Source: Actinernus sp. WN-2022
Lineage: Eukaryota; Cnidaria; Anthozoa; Actiniaria; Actinernidae
Direction: 5' to 3'
Assembly (NCBI GenBank): GCA_030867875.1
Contig: JAOWCC010001634.1
Coordinates: 99,055,321-99,119,320, forward strand
DNA length: 64,000 bases
This document shows positions 11,026-21,110 of the stretch, one piece after another. The translations under genes and the position numbers were made by a program. The notes beneath the pieces are model-generated. The model did no database searches and was not told the DNA's origin. It saw only the letters and a program-made list of their open reading frames with translations. Numbering within the stretch: position 1 is the stretch's first letter; every line of letters starts with the position of its first letter.

Positions 11026-11092
11026 TGCTATATCAAAGGTGCATTAACGGGCAGTTCACTAGAGAGCCCTATAATAACGACCCTCGTGCATG
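11026..11092 (-). pseudogene. Partial duplicate of the INTS1 exon
   Basis: About 65 bases repeat the middle of the exon at 10851-11005. The copy has a small deletion in the GCCTCTGGTG region and one substitution in CAGTTCA[C/G]TAGAGAG. It lacks the acceptor and the first part of the exon, lies only 20 bases upstream of the real exon, and is presumably spliced out with the intron. Confidence 0.8.
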
Positions 11093-11259
11093 AGGGTGTC
11101 ATGAGTAAACACATTTTAAAATTGAACTGAGCTGAGGAAGCTGAATGTAAAGTACCTGGCGCGTGCTGCATACAATCAAACCTGTATTATGCAGTCAAAC
11201 CTGTATTAAGCGGTCATCAGCGGCGATCAGCAAGCTACGAGGCAGCGAGAAGCGAATTG

Positions 11260-12240
11260 CGAGAAAACCTCTGGTATCGGTGGGTGGGAATCTCACTTTC
11301 GTGAGGGTCAAGATCTGACTGTCTTTTCTGATTGGAGCAATGTTTAATGAGCCCTACAAGAATTGTGATTGTTTAGGTATATTGTTCTCAGGGACGGAAG
11401 GATAAGTAATCATTGTAGATATCGTATGGTCAACTATAGAGAGGGGGCGGAAATTATTTACGTTTGCTGGCTCAGTTTCAATCAGTCTGCTCGATCTCGC
11501 ACGTAGCAAATTGTAGTATTCGTATGGCGATTCCTTAAAGCATCTATGAAGACATTGTATCATCTGTACTATAAGATCGCTTTCCCAAGATAACATCACC
11601 GACTGATGAGCAAGACAAAGCGTTATTTGGCGTTATAAATTGGAAATCCTACCAACTGGTTATGGCAAGTTGATAATTTTTCAGTTGCTACCAGATACAT
11701 GTATAAGCAAAGAATTATCATTCAGAGGGTTTAGTTATTTACGGAACGCAATGGTTATTGTTACCTGCCCTCTAAAATCATTGGTGGACACTCACATTGA
11801 TCTAAGGTCTTCTCGAACTTTACAATAGTTCTGCAGCATAATTTTCTTGCCACTGGATCACTTGTGAAACGCCATTCAGGTCGGTATTCGTTGTAGATCG
11901 GCAACGTGATTTCACGTTTATCCTGCAAACTCTGCAATGGTCGTTTGTTCGAGATTTTACGGCTTTGAGTGATGTTTTAATCTTACGGGGAGTTCTCTGC
12001 TGTGAAAATATCTCCGGGTCGACGAACTGGTCTTGCGAATCGCATTTGACATGTAAACAAATTAATCTTCTGGTACAGCATCCTTTTAATCTGGCTACCC
12101 CACTGAACAAAATTATAATGTATGCGCACGTGGTATCTCTCTCGTGATTGGTCGATTTATTCATTACTCAGTTGATATGTTTGACAGTTTTCAAAACATG
12201 AAAGTGAGATTCGCACCCAGCGATACCAGAGGTTTTCACT
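11260..12240. mobile_element. About 980-bp DNA transposon with 38-bp TIRs
   Basis: The left end (GAAAACCTCTGGTATCGGTG, then GGTGGGAATCTCACTTTC) and the right end (the reverse complement, with three differences) bracket about 900 bases with no transposase. Target duplication is not clear. It is probably a non-autonomous element inside the INTS1 intron. Confidence 0.7.
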
Positions 12241-12259
12241 ATTTTTAGTTTATTGTTTG

Positions 12260-13000
12260 TAAAGAACAAATTTATTATAGTTTACCGTGGTATGTCCTCT
12301 TATTTACCACGTGTTTCGTCATCGCACGGTCAAAATGTGTTATGTCCACATAGGTAAACTATCGTAAATGTGTCAATGGCAGGGAAAACCGTTGCATACA
12401 GCCTGTGGGATTCCGCGAAATTTCAACAGCTTACAATTTTGTTTTCTGGCGGTCTTAGTTTGTTCCGGCTATATGTTGAGCGAAGGAGATTGGGACAAAC
12501 GTGAAAGCGAGGACGGTAACATGAAAACGAGGTCACCTGGTGCACTGCACTTCGGGTTCGATAGCACTTCATGCCCAACACAACTGATCAAAATTCGCTG
12601 GGTAAAACAAACAGAAAAGAGGACTGCTATACACAGGCTAAATATGCAACGGCTTTCAGCGTTCTGATTGGCTGGATTATGACATGGGATATAAACAGAT
12701 ATAAATACATTACAGTCTATATGTGAGCTATAATTGGTCAATTTGCTGTTCAAAACTCTTCTACAGATATAACCTTGAAGAACGTAGAAAATTGTCCACC
12801 AATTTTTGCTAACCACTTTGGGTTACCTAAAGTATGATTAGTCAATTAACGTGTTAATTAACGTGTTTTTCAAACCACTTAAAAATAAGCTGAAATTAAC
12901 GATTGTTTTTTTAAACTTCGCCCCAAGCAAGCAAAAATACAATAAAAATAGGGGGCCACCATTCTGACTCGTTTTTGCGTGAAATAGCTGCAATTTAGGG
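12260..13000. other. Intron sequence, nothing recognised
   Basis: Open frames on both strands at about 12368-12816 overlap each other and match nothing I know. I see no splice-bounded exon. Confidence 0.4.
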
Positions 13001-13003
13001 TAA

Positions 13004-13199
13004 TAGGCCGAGTTGCTTGTACATTTGTTGTCCCAATTCAGATCATGTGACAGCTCTTCAGAGGATTCAGTACTTTGTTTTCCAATTAGAGAAATTTGTA
13101 CATATCCTCTTGGGATACAGAAAAACAAGAAAAGATTACTCAAGGGAAAAGTCAGGTGACTTGGATTGGGACAACAAATGTACAAGCTAAATCGGTCTA
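13004..13199. mobile_element. 196-bp MITE
   Basis: The outer arms TAGGCCGAGTTGCTTGTACA and the reverse complement of TGTACAAGCTAAATCGGTCTA form an inverted repeat. It continues with TTTGTTGTCCCAATTCA and its complement. No coding capacity is present. Confidence 0.7.
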
Positions 13200-13234
13200 T
13201 TGCTGGTTTACACTCAATCCCCAGAGATTCAAAT

Positions 13235-13340
13235 GACAAAGGGCATGGTGGCCATGTTGGTGCCCCAACAAAAGAAGCTAACGAGGAATCTATTGTTTAA
13301 GGGAACCAACATGGCGGCTATGACGTCAAGTGAAAGCCAG
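13235..13340. repeat. Palindromic dispersed repeat (copy 2)
   Basis: GGCCATGTTGGTG and CCAACATGGCGGC are paired around GAAGCTAACGAGGAATCTATT. This is the same family as 8590-8700 in the opposite orientation (shared GAAGCTAAC and AATAGATT loop blocks). Confidence 0.65.
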
Positions 13341-13399
13341 CAATTCAGTAGAGGTCCCACAGCAGAAATATGCGAAATGTCAGCATGAGTAAACAGCGC

Positions 13400-15265
13400 T
13401 CACTAACTGAATATAGTACGCAGTATGTATACCAGATATAACGTAAAACCCTTACCAATACTGCAAGTGGGCAGTACTATGGCAGAATACGACGAAATAT
13501 GCTGTGTTAGTAACCCTAAACGAGCGTAAAAATAGCTACCTACAGTATTTGCATAAGAATATCTTAGCATCTAGAAATTTAAAAAATCTTTACACTTTGG
13601 TATCTGTTGGCGAACCTTGCTGTGATTAAATATATGTAAGAAAAAAGGGCGGTCATCATTTTCGTTCCGGAGATATTTAGAAAAACATCGCAAATTTCGC
13701 TCCAAAACAGACTATTTCCGATGAAGGACTGGCTAGGGCAAGGGCGAATTTCGTAAAAGTTGTCTTAAATCGCCCAAATGAACTTATTTTTGTATTGCCA
13801 ATGTCAGCTAAGGTTCAGTAATACACCCACACGAGCTATTAGTACCTATAATTCTATATTTCACCAACATGCGCAGTAGATAAGCGCATTGCAAAACATC
13901 ACCTTAAAGTGCTTATAAGCCCTAGCCAGAAATCATTTATTTGGGCGCAGTAAAGTTTTTTAAATCTTGACCAGTTTTGGGCGATTTATGGTCGTAGTAT
14001 TACTATAAAAAGCATTACAAATCCTTGAAATGACGTCATTTAAGGGTGTTATGCAAATGAGTTGAAAATGAATTGGGTCATAATATTGAATTTCTTCATT
14101 TATATACAGTTGTTTTTACAGGTGTCAGACATTCGATACTTACAATCTTAGAGAATGATATTTTAATAAGTGTAGCTGACATAAAGAACAGGGCAAAAGG
14201 AACTATATATAGGTTATCCTTAAAGGAACAGTGCCACGGTAATGCGCAATCGTAACATGTGATTGTTAATAATGAGAAAGACAATGGAAAATCACGCTGT
14301 TAATGTCACGTCACGTCAAAACTCAACTGATCTGGAACGACCTTTGGAATAATCTAGAGTTAGTTTCGTGATTTGCATCAGTTGAAAAGTTCAGGATTTA
14401 GAATCGTATAAGCTCCCCACTGGACCATGACATAAGTGCTTCGAAGATCTACATGTATGGTATTCGGGATAATAGTTTGGGAATCCACTCGGCAAATGCC
14501 GACTCATAAACAAACAACAACTTCTGTGTGAATTATAATATTCCATTCTATTGTAGTTTCGCCAAGCGAAACTACGGGGAAACTAACGTCCTGACTTCAT
14601 AGCTTTGGGGCTTTGTGATTTTAGGATGAGTTGTTGTACAATTATAAGAGCACTTCCACTACATAATCGGGGAAGAAGAAAAGAGTTCGATTTTGCTAAA
14701 TAGCGAGCTTGAACTGTACCGAGCGAAGGCCGTGTTGACACTTCAATAAATACACGCAAATCATAGTACATTCAGCGTCTTACAAGCAGAGTAAATGTCT
14801 CCCCTACGTTCTCACTGTCTCCAAGTTTCCTAGGCTGTTCGTTGTCTCCCTCTGAATGCTTTGGACGAAACTACCAGGAGACAGAAGCTTTCTTCTGTAG
14901 CCATTAACTCCTCCGCTCGACGAACCGTCCAAGGGCACTGAATTCAGAGTCAAAAATACTCGCAAAAATTATAGACACGAACGAAATAACATCTTAAATG
15001 CCAGGATACAAAACTAAATTACTATTCTAAATAGGTATAAGGTCAAATGAAACTTAGGCGAAGCCGATGGAAGAGGATTTCTTTCACGTATCAATCTCTC
15101 CCCATCTTTTGATTTCTTGACAACCCAACCAAAATTCAAACATTCGCGCATGCGCACTAAGCATGGCACTGTTTGTTCTCCGGTTTGACTTTTAAATCAA
15201 AGATAACTGGCTAGGGCTCATATGGGCACATTAAATTAGAGTAACACGCATATAAACTGTAAAGA
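13400..15265. other. INTS1 intron sequence, no gene recognised
   Basis: This is most of the 4.27-kb intron between the exons at 15271 and 11005. I see only short hairpins, for example GTTTCGCCAAGCGAAAC near 14557, and no exon or RNA gene. Confidence 0.5.
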
Positions 15266-15270
15266 CTCAC

Positions 15271-15348
15271 CTCTTTTCAGCCTCTGGCGGCCAGCCATCC
15301 TTACCACTGTAATTCTCCACTGAATCCAAGAACAGAACTTTGTGAAGA
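15271..15348 (-). CDS. INTS1: Integrator complex subunit 1, internal exon (third seen)
   Basis: This 78-bp exon encodes LHKVLFLDSVENYSGKDGWP followed by PEAEK, the INTS1 segment that in animals reads LHKVLF followed by a variable stretch and WPPE. The acceptor is TTTATTTCAG and the donor is AAAAGAG followed by GTGAGTC, a strong site. The first base completes the codon begun by the exon at 20120, and two bases are left for the exon at 10851. Both joins restore the expected residues. Confidence 0.92.
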
Positions 15349-15449
15349 CTGAAATAAAAGTGGATATTGTTAAAGTGCGCCTAACGTACACTTAGTTATC
15401 ACAAATATGGTAGAATATTTCTTGATTTGAGTGTTGCATCTATGAGTTA

Positions 15450-15645
15450 TTTAACAGATAAAGAAGCCTTAGCCATGTTTTATACTATCATAAAACACGA
15501 TGGGCATTTGAGAACATGACAGAAATGTTAAAGCACAAGCCGAAGGCACGTGCTTTCAACATTTCTAGAGTGTTCTCAAATGACCAGAGTGTTTTATGAT
15601 AGTATAAAACATGGATTTAAGGCTTCTTTATCTGTTTTATAATAT
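15450..15645. mobile_element. Palindromic MITE
   Basis: Arms of about 90 bases are near-perfect inverted repeats. AGATAAAGAAGCCTTA, CATGTTTTATACTATC and ATTTGAGAACA each have their complement on the right. The central loop contains GCCGAAGGCACGTGC. Confidence 0.8.
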
Positions 15646-15780
15646 AGATTTACGCGCGCGATGAAAGGAAACCGCCAGTTGAAAACTATATAACACGGCT
15701 AACCATGTTATATACTCTGATAAAACATGGCTTCTTAGCCAATCAGAGCGCGCGTACTATCGTATCTATATTATAAAGTG
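15640..15780. mobile_element. Second palindromic MITE with TATAATATAGAT ends
   Basis: TATAATATAGATTTACGCGC at the left pairs with GCGCGCGTACTATCGTATCT plus ATATTATA at the right. Inner CATGTTATA and TAAAACATG blocks are also paired. It abuts the previous palindrome. Confidence 0.65.
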
Positions 15781-16049
15781 GTTTATAAATGTATCTCCAA
15801 AATACTAATGAATGATTGTGCAGGGATCGCGCTTTGGCGCGATATTGCGAGAATTTGCACAATTTTTTTATTATTATTATTTCCGCCGATGTTCTCAAAC
15901 GGGGAGTCAATGCTCCCCCATTATTATCAGTGTATACTTTTCATAAATAATAATTTTAAAAATGGTTTATTTTACGTCGAAGATAGAGGAAGCCATTACT
16001 GGGTCTCCCAAGCCAGAGGCTTATGTTTAAGTATTCCGACGAACTCCAT

Positions 16050-16230
16050 GGTCGAATTGGAATTTAGGTTGGTTTTTGAGGAGGGAGGAAAACCGGAGAA
16101 CCCGCAGAAAAACACTCAGAGCAACGTCGAGATACCAACAAACTGAACTCACGTATGGCGCCGCGTCCGGGGTTCAAACCTGGGCCACAGAGGTGAGAGG
16201 CGAAGCGCTTAACCAGTGCGCCACCCCGGC
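16050..16230 (-). mobile_element. tRNA-derived SINE
   Basis: Read on the minus strand, the element starts GGAGCCGGGGTGGCGCACTG with a box A-like region. About 45 bases later comes CAGGTTTGAACCCCGG, a box B-like element of RNA polymerase III promoters. The tail carries TCCTCCCTCC and a family-specific body shared with 9845-10565. It is complete at the head, unlike the copy near 10 kb. Confidence 0.75.
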
Positions 16231-16950
16231 TCCCCATGGCCCTGCTCATCTGCCTAGCCCTGCTCATCTGCCTAGCCCTGCTCATCTGCCTAGCCCTGCT
16301 CATCTGCCTAGCCCTGCTCATCTGCCTAGCCCTGCTCATCTGCCTAGCCCTGCTCATCTGCCTAGCCCTGCTCATCTGCCTAGCCCTGCTCATCTGCCTA
16401 GCCCTGCTCATCTGCCTAGCCCTGCTCATCTGCCTAGCCCTGCTCATCTGCCTAGCCCTGCTCATCTGCCTAGCCCTGCTCATCTGCCTAGCCCTGCTCA
16501 TCTGCCTAGCCCTGCTCATCTGCCTAGCCCTGCTCATCTGCCTAGCCCTGCTCATCTGCCTAGCCCTGCTCATCTGCCTAGCCCTGCTCATCTGCCTAGC
16601 CCTGCTCATCTGCCTAGCCCTGCTCATCTGCCTAGCCCTGCTCATCTGCCTAGCCCTGCTCATCTGCCTAGCCCTGCTCATCTGCCTAGCCCTGCTCATC
16701 TGCCTAGCCCTGCTCATCTCCCTAGCCCTGCTCATCTCCCTAGCCCTGCTCATCTCCCTAGCCCTGCTCATCTGCCTAGCCCTGCTCATCTGCCTAGCCC
16801 TGCTCATCTGCCTAGCCCTGCTCATCTGCCTAGCCCTGCTCATCTCCCTAGCCCTGCTCATCTCCCTAGCCCTGCTCATCTCCCTAGCCCTGCTCATCTC
16901 CCTAGCCCTGCTCATCTCCCTAGCCCTGCTCATCTCCCTAGCCCTGCTTC
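16231..16950. repeat. 18-bp minisatellite, about 40 copies
   Basis: The unit CCCTGCTCATCTGCCTAG is repeated without indels, with a CTCCCTAG variant concentrated in the right third (from about 16730). Because 18 is a multiple of three, all frames stay open. The long open frames here (repeats of ALLICL, HLPSPA and MSRARQ) are therefore artefacts. The array starts directly at the tRNA-like head of the SINE. Confidence 0.97.
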
Positions 16951-17119
16951 TCGTAGTAATTTTACATTGATCGTCGTCCTTGCACATCTCTCGTTGCGAA
17001 GTATCCGCCATTTTGAATACCCGCTATTCACAACTTGAGCGAATGGGAAACAATTGTTGTTCCCTAGAGGGGGTCTCAAGTATTGCTTAAGCACATGATT
17101 GAATAACTGGCTAGCTTGA

Positions 17120-18330
17120 GCGAGCTTCGGTCAGTGTAATGTGCAGATTGCAGAAGTACCGAGTATAAATGCAGACTGTAGACTGGGTACCCCGCGAGCG
17201 AGCGGAGCATTCTTTTCTCGGGTTTTCTTAAATACAGACTGGGATATAAAGCTAGGATAAATTAAAGGATGAAAATATATGTTATTTCTTCTTCGTGGTC
17301 AAAGAATTGCCGTGAGTGTTTGGCGAGACGTCGTACATTTTAAAGAAGGAAACTGAGTAAAATACGATTTACAAATAGCTCTGATACAGTTTAGACTAAG
17401 ATGACGTAAACACAGGTTGGCTAACTTGGTGGAGGTCCAAAACTGTACTCAGGTTTGCACACATTTACTGGAGGGTGCATGTGTGACTCATCGTTTATTG
17501 AGAACAACAGAATTCGGAACACAACGTGGTAACCACTTGTAAAGTATAGTAGAGCTTAGAAGGTGGGAGGGCAAGGGCGAACTGGTGGGCACAGAACCTG
17601 TTTGACCAGTTTGATTATACACGAAACACGGTGATTACGTCACATGTCCACGTGCACGACTAGTTCGACAATGTGATTGGTTGTTTGCACGTGGCCAAGG
17701 TGTGGGCAAAAGTCAGGTACTATACCGAGAGTAAGCTTCCCGCTCTTTGTAAACTCATGTTTACCCAAGAAAACATGTAATATGGATTCCTTGAATTATT
17801 TCCTTTTCATTCTCACGGTTACTGATGTGACCTGCGGGTGAAATTGGAGATCCATTTGAGTCACCTGGGCTCCATGTTTCATTCTTTTTGAGCTTCAGTT
17901 TAAATTTTCTCTGAAAACTAAAGTATCGGGCAAAAACATTGCCAAATGGAAAATGTTATCATTATTATTTTTGCCTTACTAAACTGAATGCTCAAAAAAT
18001 ACTAGCATAATGACATGCACAAAAACCTAACACGGACCCGATCATACAATTAATTTGAGTTTCTGGTATCTTACCATTTTCCAAAACCGAAAAACCTGCA
18101 AGCAAGCTAACTCTAATGATGTTCAGTTGAACGCTTGAGGATGTGATCAATTCATATCGTATTTTACTTACATTATCCTTCTCTAAAATGTACGTCTCGC
18201 CAAACACTTGGCGATTCACTGAACATCAAGAACGGAAATAATAATTTAAATAGTTGTTATAGTACCCAGTCTGCGTTTTATAACCAGTCTGCAATCTGCA
18301 GTCTGCAGATTATACTGACCGAGGCAGCGG
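17120..18330. mobile_element. About 1.2-kb fold-back transposon
   Basis: Long imperfect inverted arms (about 17120-17375 and 18150-18330) share CTTCGGTCAGTGTAATGTGC, GTGTTTGGCGAGACGT and AGTAAAATACGAT with their complements. The interior has no recognisable transposase. It is probably a non-autonomous DNA transposon in the INTS1 intron. Confidence 0.7.
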
Positions 18331-18419
18331 TCTAGGTGATCTCTATCACCCGATAGTCGACTGTGCGTGCTGCAGACAAAAATCACTTAGAAAATAATTT
18401 TTGTTTTCTCGACTGCTAA

Positions 18420-19460
18420 GGTTGTCATGGGAGTAGGTTCTCGTGGTGGTCATGGGAGTAGGTTCTCGTGGTGGGCATGGGAGTAGGTTTGCATGGTGGT
18501 CATGGGAGTAGGTTGGCGTGGTTGTCATGGGAGTAGGTTGGCGTGGTTGTCATGGGAGTAGGTTGGCGTGGTGGTCATGGGAGTAGGGTCACGTGGTGGT
18601 CATGGGAGTAGGGTCGCATGGTGGGCATGGGAGTAGGGTCGCGTGGTGGGCATGGGAGTAGGGTCGCGTGGTGGTCATGGGAGTAGGGTCGCGTGGTGGT
18701 CATGGGAGTAGGGTCGCATGGTGGGCATGGGAGTAGGGTCGCGTGGTGGGCATGGGAGTAGGGTCGCGTGGTGGTCATGGGAGTAGGTTCGCGTGGTTGT
18801 CATGGGAGTAGGTTCGTGTGGTTGTCATGGGAGTAGGGTCGCATGGTGGGCATGGGAGTAGGGTCGCGTGGTGGGCATGGGAGTAGGTTCGCGTGGTTGT
18901 CATGGGAGTAGGTTCGTGTGGTTGTCATGGGAGTAGGGTCGCATGGTGGGCATGGGAGTAGGGTCGCGTGGTGGGCATGGGAGTAGGGTCGCGTGGTGGT
19001 CATGGGAGTAGGGTCGCGTGGTGGTCATGGGAGTAGGGTCACATGGTGGGCATGGGAGTAGGGTCGCGTGGTGGGCATGGGAGTAGGGTCGCGTGGTGGT
19101 CATGGGAGTAGGTTCGCGTGGTTGTCATGGGAGTAGGTTCGTGTGGTTGTCATGGGAGTAGGTTGCCGTGGTGGTCATGGGAGTAAGTTCGCGTGGTGGT
19201 CATAGGAGTAGGTTCGCGTGGTGGTCATGGGAGTAGGTTTGCATGGTGGTCATGGGAGTAGGGTCACGTGGTTGTCATGGGAGTAGGGTCGCATGGTGAT
19301 CATGGGAGTAGGTTCGCGTGGTGGTCATGCGAGTAGGTTCGCGTGGTGGTCATGGGAGTAGGTTCGCGTGGTGGTCATGGGAGTAGGTTCGCGTGGTGGT
19401 CATGGGATTAGGGTCGCGTGGTTGTCATGGGAGTAGGGTTTGGTGGTTGTCATGGGTGTA
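18420..19460. repeat. 25-bp minisatellite, about 41 copies
   Basis: The unit is CATGGGAGTAGGGTCGCGTG followed by GTGGT, with T/G and C/T variants arranged in short higher-order patterns (for example, a block of about 225 bases is repeated near 18600 and 18840). Open frames across it are artefacts. Confidence 0.95.
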
Positions 19461-19489
19461 TAGTGTTAATTTAGTGTCAATATGCCTTT

Positions 19490-19700
19490 TGCAGGAAACA
19501 GTCACATAGAGATATAATACTTTGTTAACGAATGAATTGAGCTTGTGATCTCCATGGGAAAGACATTGTCATGGATGCTGGGTGGCAAGCTATCTTTAAA
19601 AACGCTGTTTTAGAAAGATTGACAATCGATTGGAGGTGGAAAATAGCATTTACAAAACGTTTTGCTAGTAACACTACCGATCTCGTATAAGTGCCTTTAA
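19490..19700. repeat. Dispersed repeat, inverted relative to 43735-43935
   Basis: Blocks such as GAATGAATTGAGCT, CATGGGAAAG, AGATTGACAATCGATTGGAG and TTTCTAAAAC-type segments are shared in reverse complement with the segment at 43735-43935. The two copies differ by about 10-15 percent by eye. No coding capacity was seen. Confidence 0.65.
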
Positions 19701-19817
19701 ATATATGAATGAAGATTGTTTTGCAACCCTAAGTACAGCCACGTTATTGCATTCCTGCAAAAGGCACATTTAGTATGTCAGACTTTATTGCCAACCCGTA
19801 TTCTGTCTTAAATCCTC

Positions 19818-19866
19818 ATGTAGCCACTCAGATTGTTTAGCTTTTTAGCTATTCTGAGTGGCTTTT
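19818..19866. other. Strong stem-loop followed by T-run
   Basis: AGCCACTCAGA and TCTGAGTGGCT form a perfect 11-bp stem with an about 20-base loop, followed by TTTTT. No flanking gene is seen. It may be the end of a repeat or a small RNA structure. Confidence 0.4.
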
Positions 19867-20119
19867 TACCTTCCTGTTTTTTGCCATCATGTTGTAACTT
19901 CTTAATTTAAATCATGGTAATAAAAAAGCTTCTTGTTGATAGAATGGTGGCTTGGTTAATGCTAAAACAATTACATGTAGACTCCTTGCTCTTGGTTTCA
20001 ATCGACTTTGATAGTTGACTCGGGGCTGTGTCCCTGGCGAACTATCCGCCGATAAAAACTTCCAAGCTTGCAGTCTAATTGTTAAATATCACACAGTATG
20101 CATACATTAATGTTCATAC

Positions 20120-20240
20120 CATGCAAGGAAATCTTTGGCAGTCAAACTGAACATCTTAGGAACAACAGTATGTAGCCACCACACAGCGTCCCTCTGTATT
20201 GTTGACACATTCTTCTGAAACTCATGCAGTTGCGATAGGT
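20120..20240 (-). CDS. INTS1: Integrator complex subunit 1, internal exon (second seen)
   Basis: This 121-bp exon encodes LSQLHEFQKNVSTIQRDAVW followed by WLHTVVPKMFSLTAKDFLA. I recognise it as the INTS1 segment containing IQRDAVWWLHTVVP just before CLHKVLF. The acceptor is TTACTTTCAG and the donor is GCATG followed by GTATG. It leaves two bases (TG), and the next exon starts with T, giving the conserved Cys before LHKVLF. The intron upstream of this exon is 22.65 kb long and contains the whole Polinton. Confidence 0.95.
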
Positions 20241-20289
20241 CTGAAAGTAAAATACATCTCTAGGTTTTGAGCTTACAAAGCATGCACCA

Positions 20290-20545
20290 AAATAGAGCGG
20301 TTTTCAATAGTGTAAAAAGTAATAGTGATTGCTGTGGGTTTGCGTTTGAACCGCCTCCAGGTTAGGGTCGAAGGTTCAAACCCCTGCCGGACTACCCCTC
20401 AGTCTTTGTGATCGAACTACAAATGGCTAGACCTCCACGTCTTCTCCGATAAGGACATAAAATCGTCGGTCCCACGTTGACCTCAAGTTTATTAGTTTCA
20501 CCAAACTGTTACGAGTTACTGACGTTAAATAAAGTTGCTTTACTT
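20290..20545. repeat. SINE-like segment inside MITE-related sequence
   Basis: A box B-like GGTTCAAACCCC at about 20371 and an AATAAAG tail near 20530 suggest a tRNA-derived SINE. The preceding TAGAGCGGTTTTCAATAGTG matches the end of the 251-bp MITE family. Boundaries are uncertain. Confidence 0.4.
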
Positions 20546-20703
20546 TTACTTTAGCTTTTCTATTGGCTGTGAAAAATTTCTGTAATTATCGGCCAATCAA
20601 ATACTAAACTAAAACCAAGCATTGTTTTGATCCGTCACGCAATCGATTTTCGTTTTGGCACGGGTAACCCATCATGATTGCATTACTTTCCGACGAGATT
20701 GGT

Positions 20704-20830
20704 TCAAGTAGAGCGGTTTTCGGTTGAGTGTCGGAGGTAATTCGGTGATTGCTTTGATTAGCCTTTCTATTGGCACCATCAGCCAAACAAGTACTAACAA
20801 CTGAAACTAAAACCAAACATATTTAGTGCG
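20704..20830. repeat. Truncated MITE end next to the Polinton
   Basis: TAGAGCGGTTTTCGGTTGAGTG matches the left terminus of the 251-bp MITE family. The homology fades before 20889, where the Polinton inverted repeat begins. No matching right half was found on the other side of the Polinton. Confidence 0.5.
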
Positions 20831-20889
20831 CCAACTCGAAAGCTTTTGCTCCTTTGGCTACTACGCACTTTTCAACTACAACATGTCCC

Positions 20890-21110
20890 AGAGGCCACTC
20901 CCTCCTTGCTTGCACACTTTGTTGAAATTGTTGCACAAATTTTGTTGAAAAGTTTCCCAGAACCGCCATTATACATACTACTTTATACAGTGTTGCCCAA
21001 AATTGTCACTAGACATTCTTACACCTAAAAATCCAAAAGTGTGAACCTATTAGAGAAATGATTATTATACTGTATATAGATCTCGTTCGCTATGGATAAT
21101 ATATCGTACC
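20890..21110 (+). repeat. Left terminal inverted repeat of the Polinton
   Basis: The about 221 bases are essentially identical to the reverse complement of 39838-40058. The repeat starts AGAGGCCACTCCC. It contains the promoter-like TATACTGTATATAGATC and ends within the first codons of the F-box/ankyrin gene. Weaker similarity continues inward to about 21152. The distance from the tip to the ATG is 202 bases in both repeats. Confidence 0.95.

Noticed and set aside
16064..17038. Long open frames of 244-320 codons on both strands
   Set aside because: They exist only because the 18-bp minisatellite keeps all frames open; the repeated hexapeptides have no start or end logic.
18346..19103. Open frames with MTTTRPYSH-type repeats
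   Set aside because: They are translations of the 25-bp minisatellite; composition follows the repeat unit.
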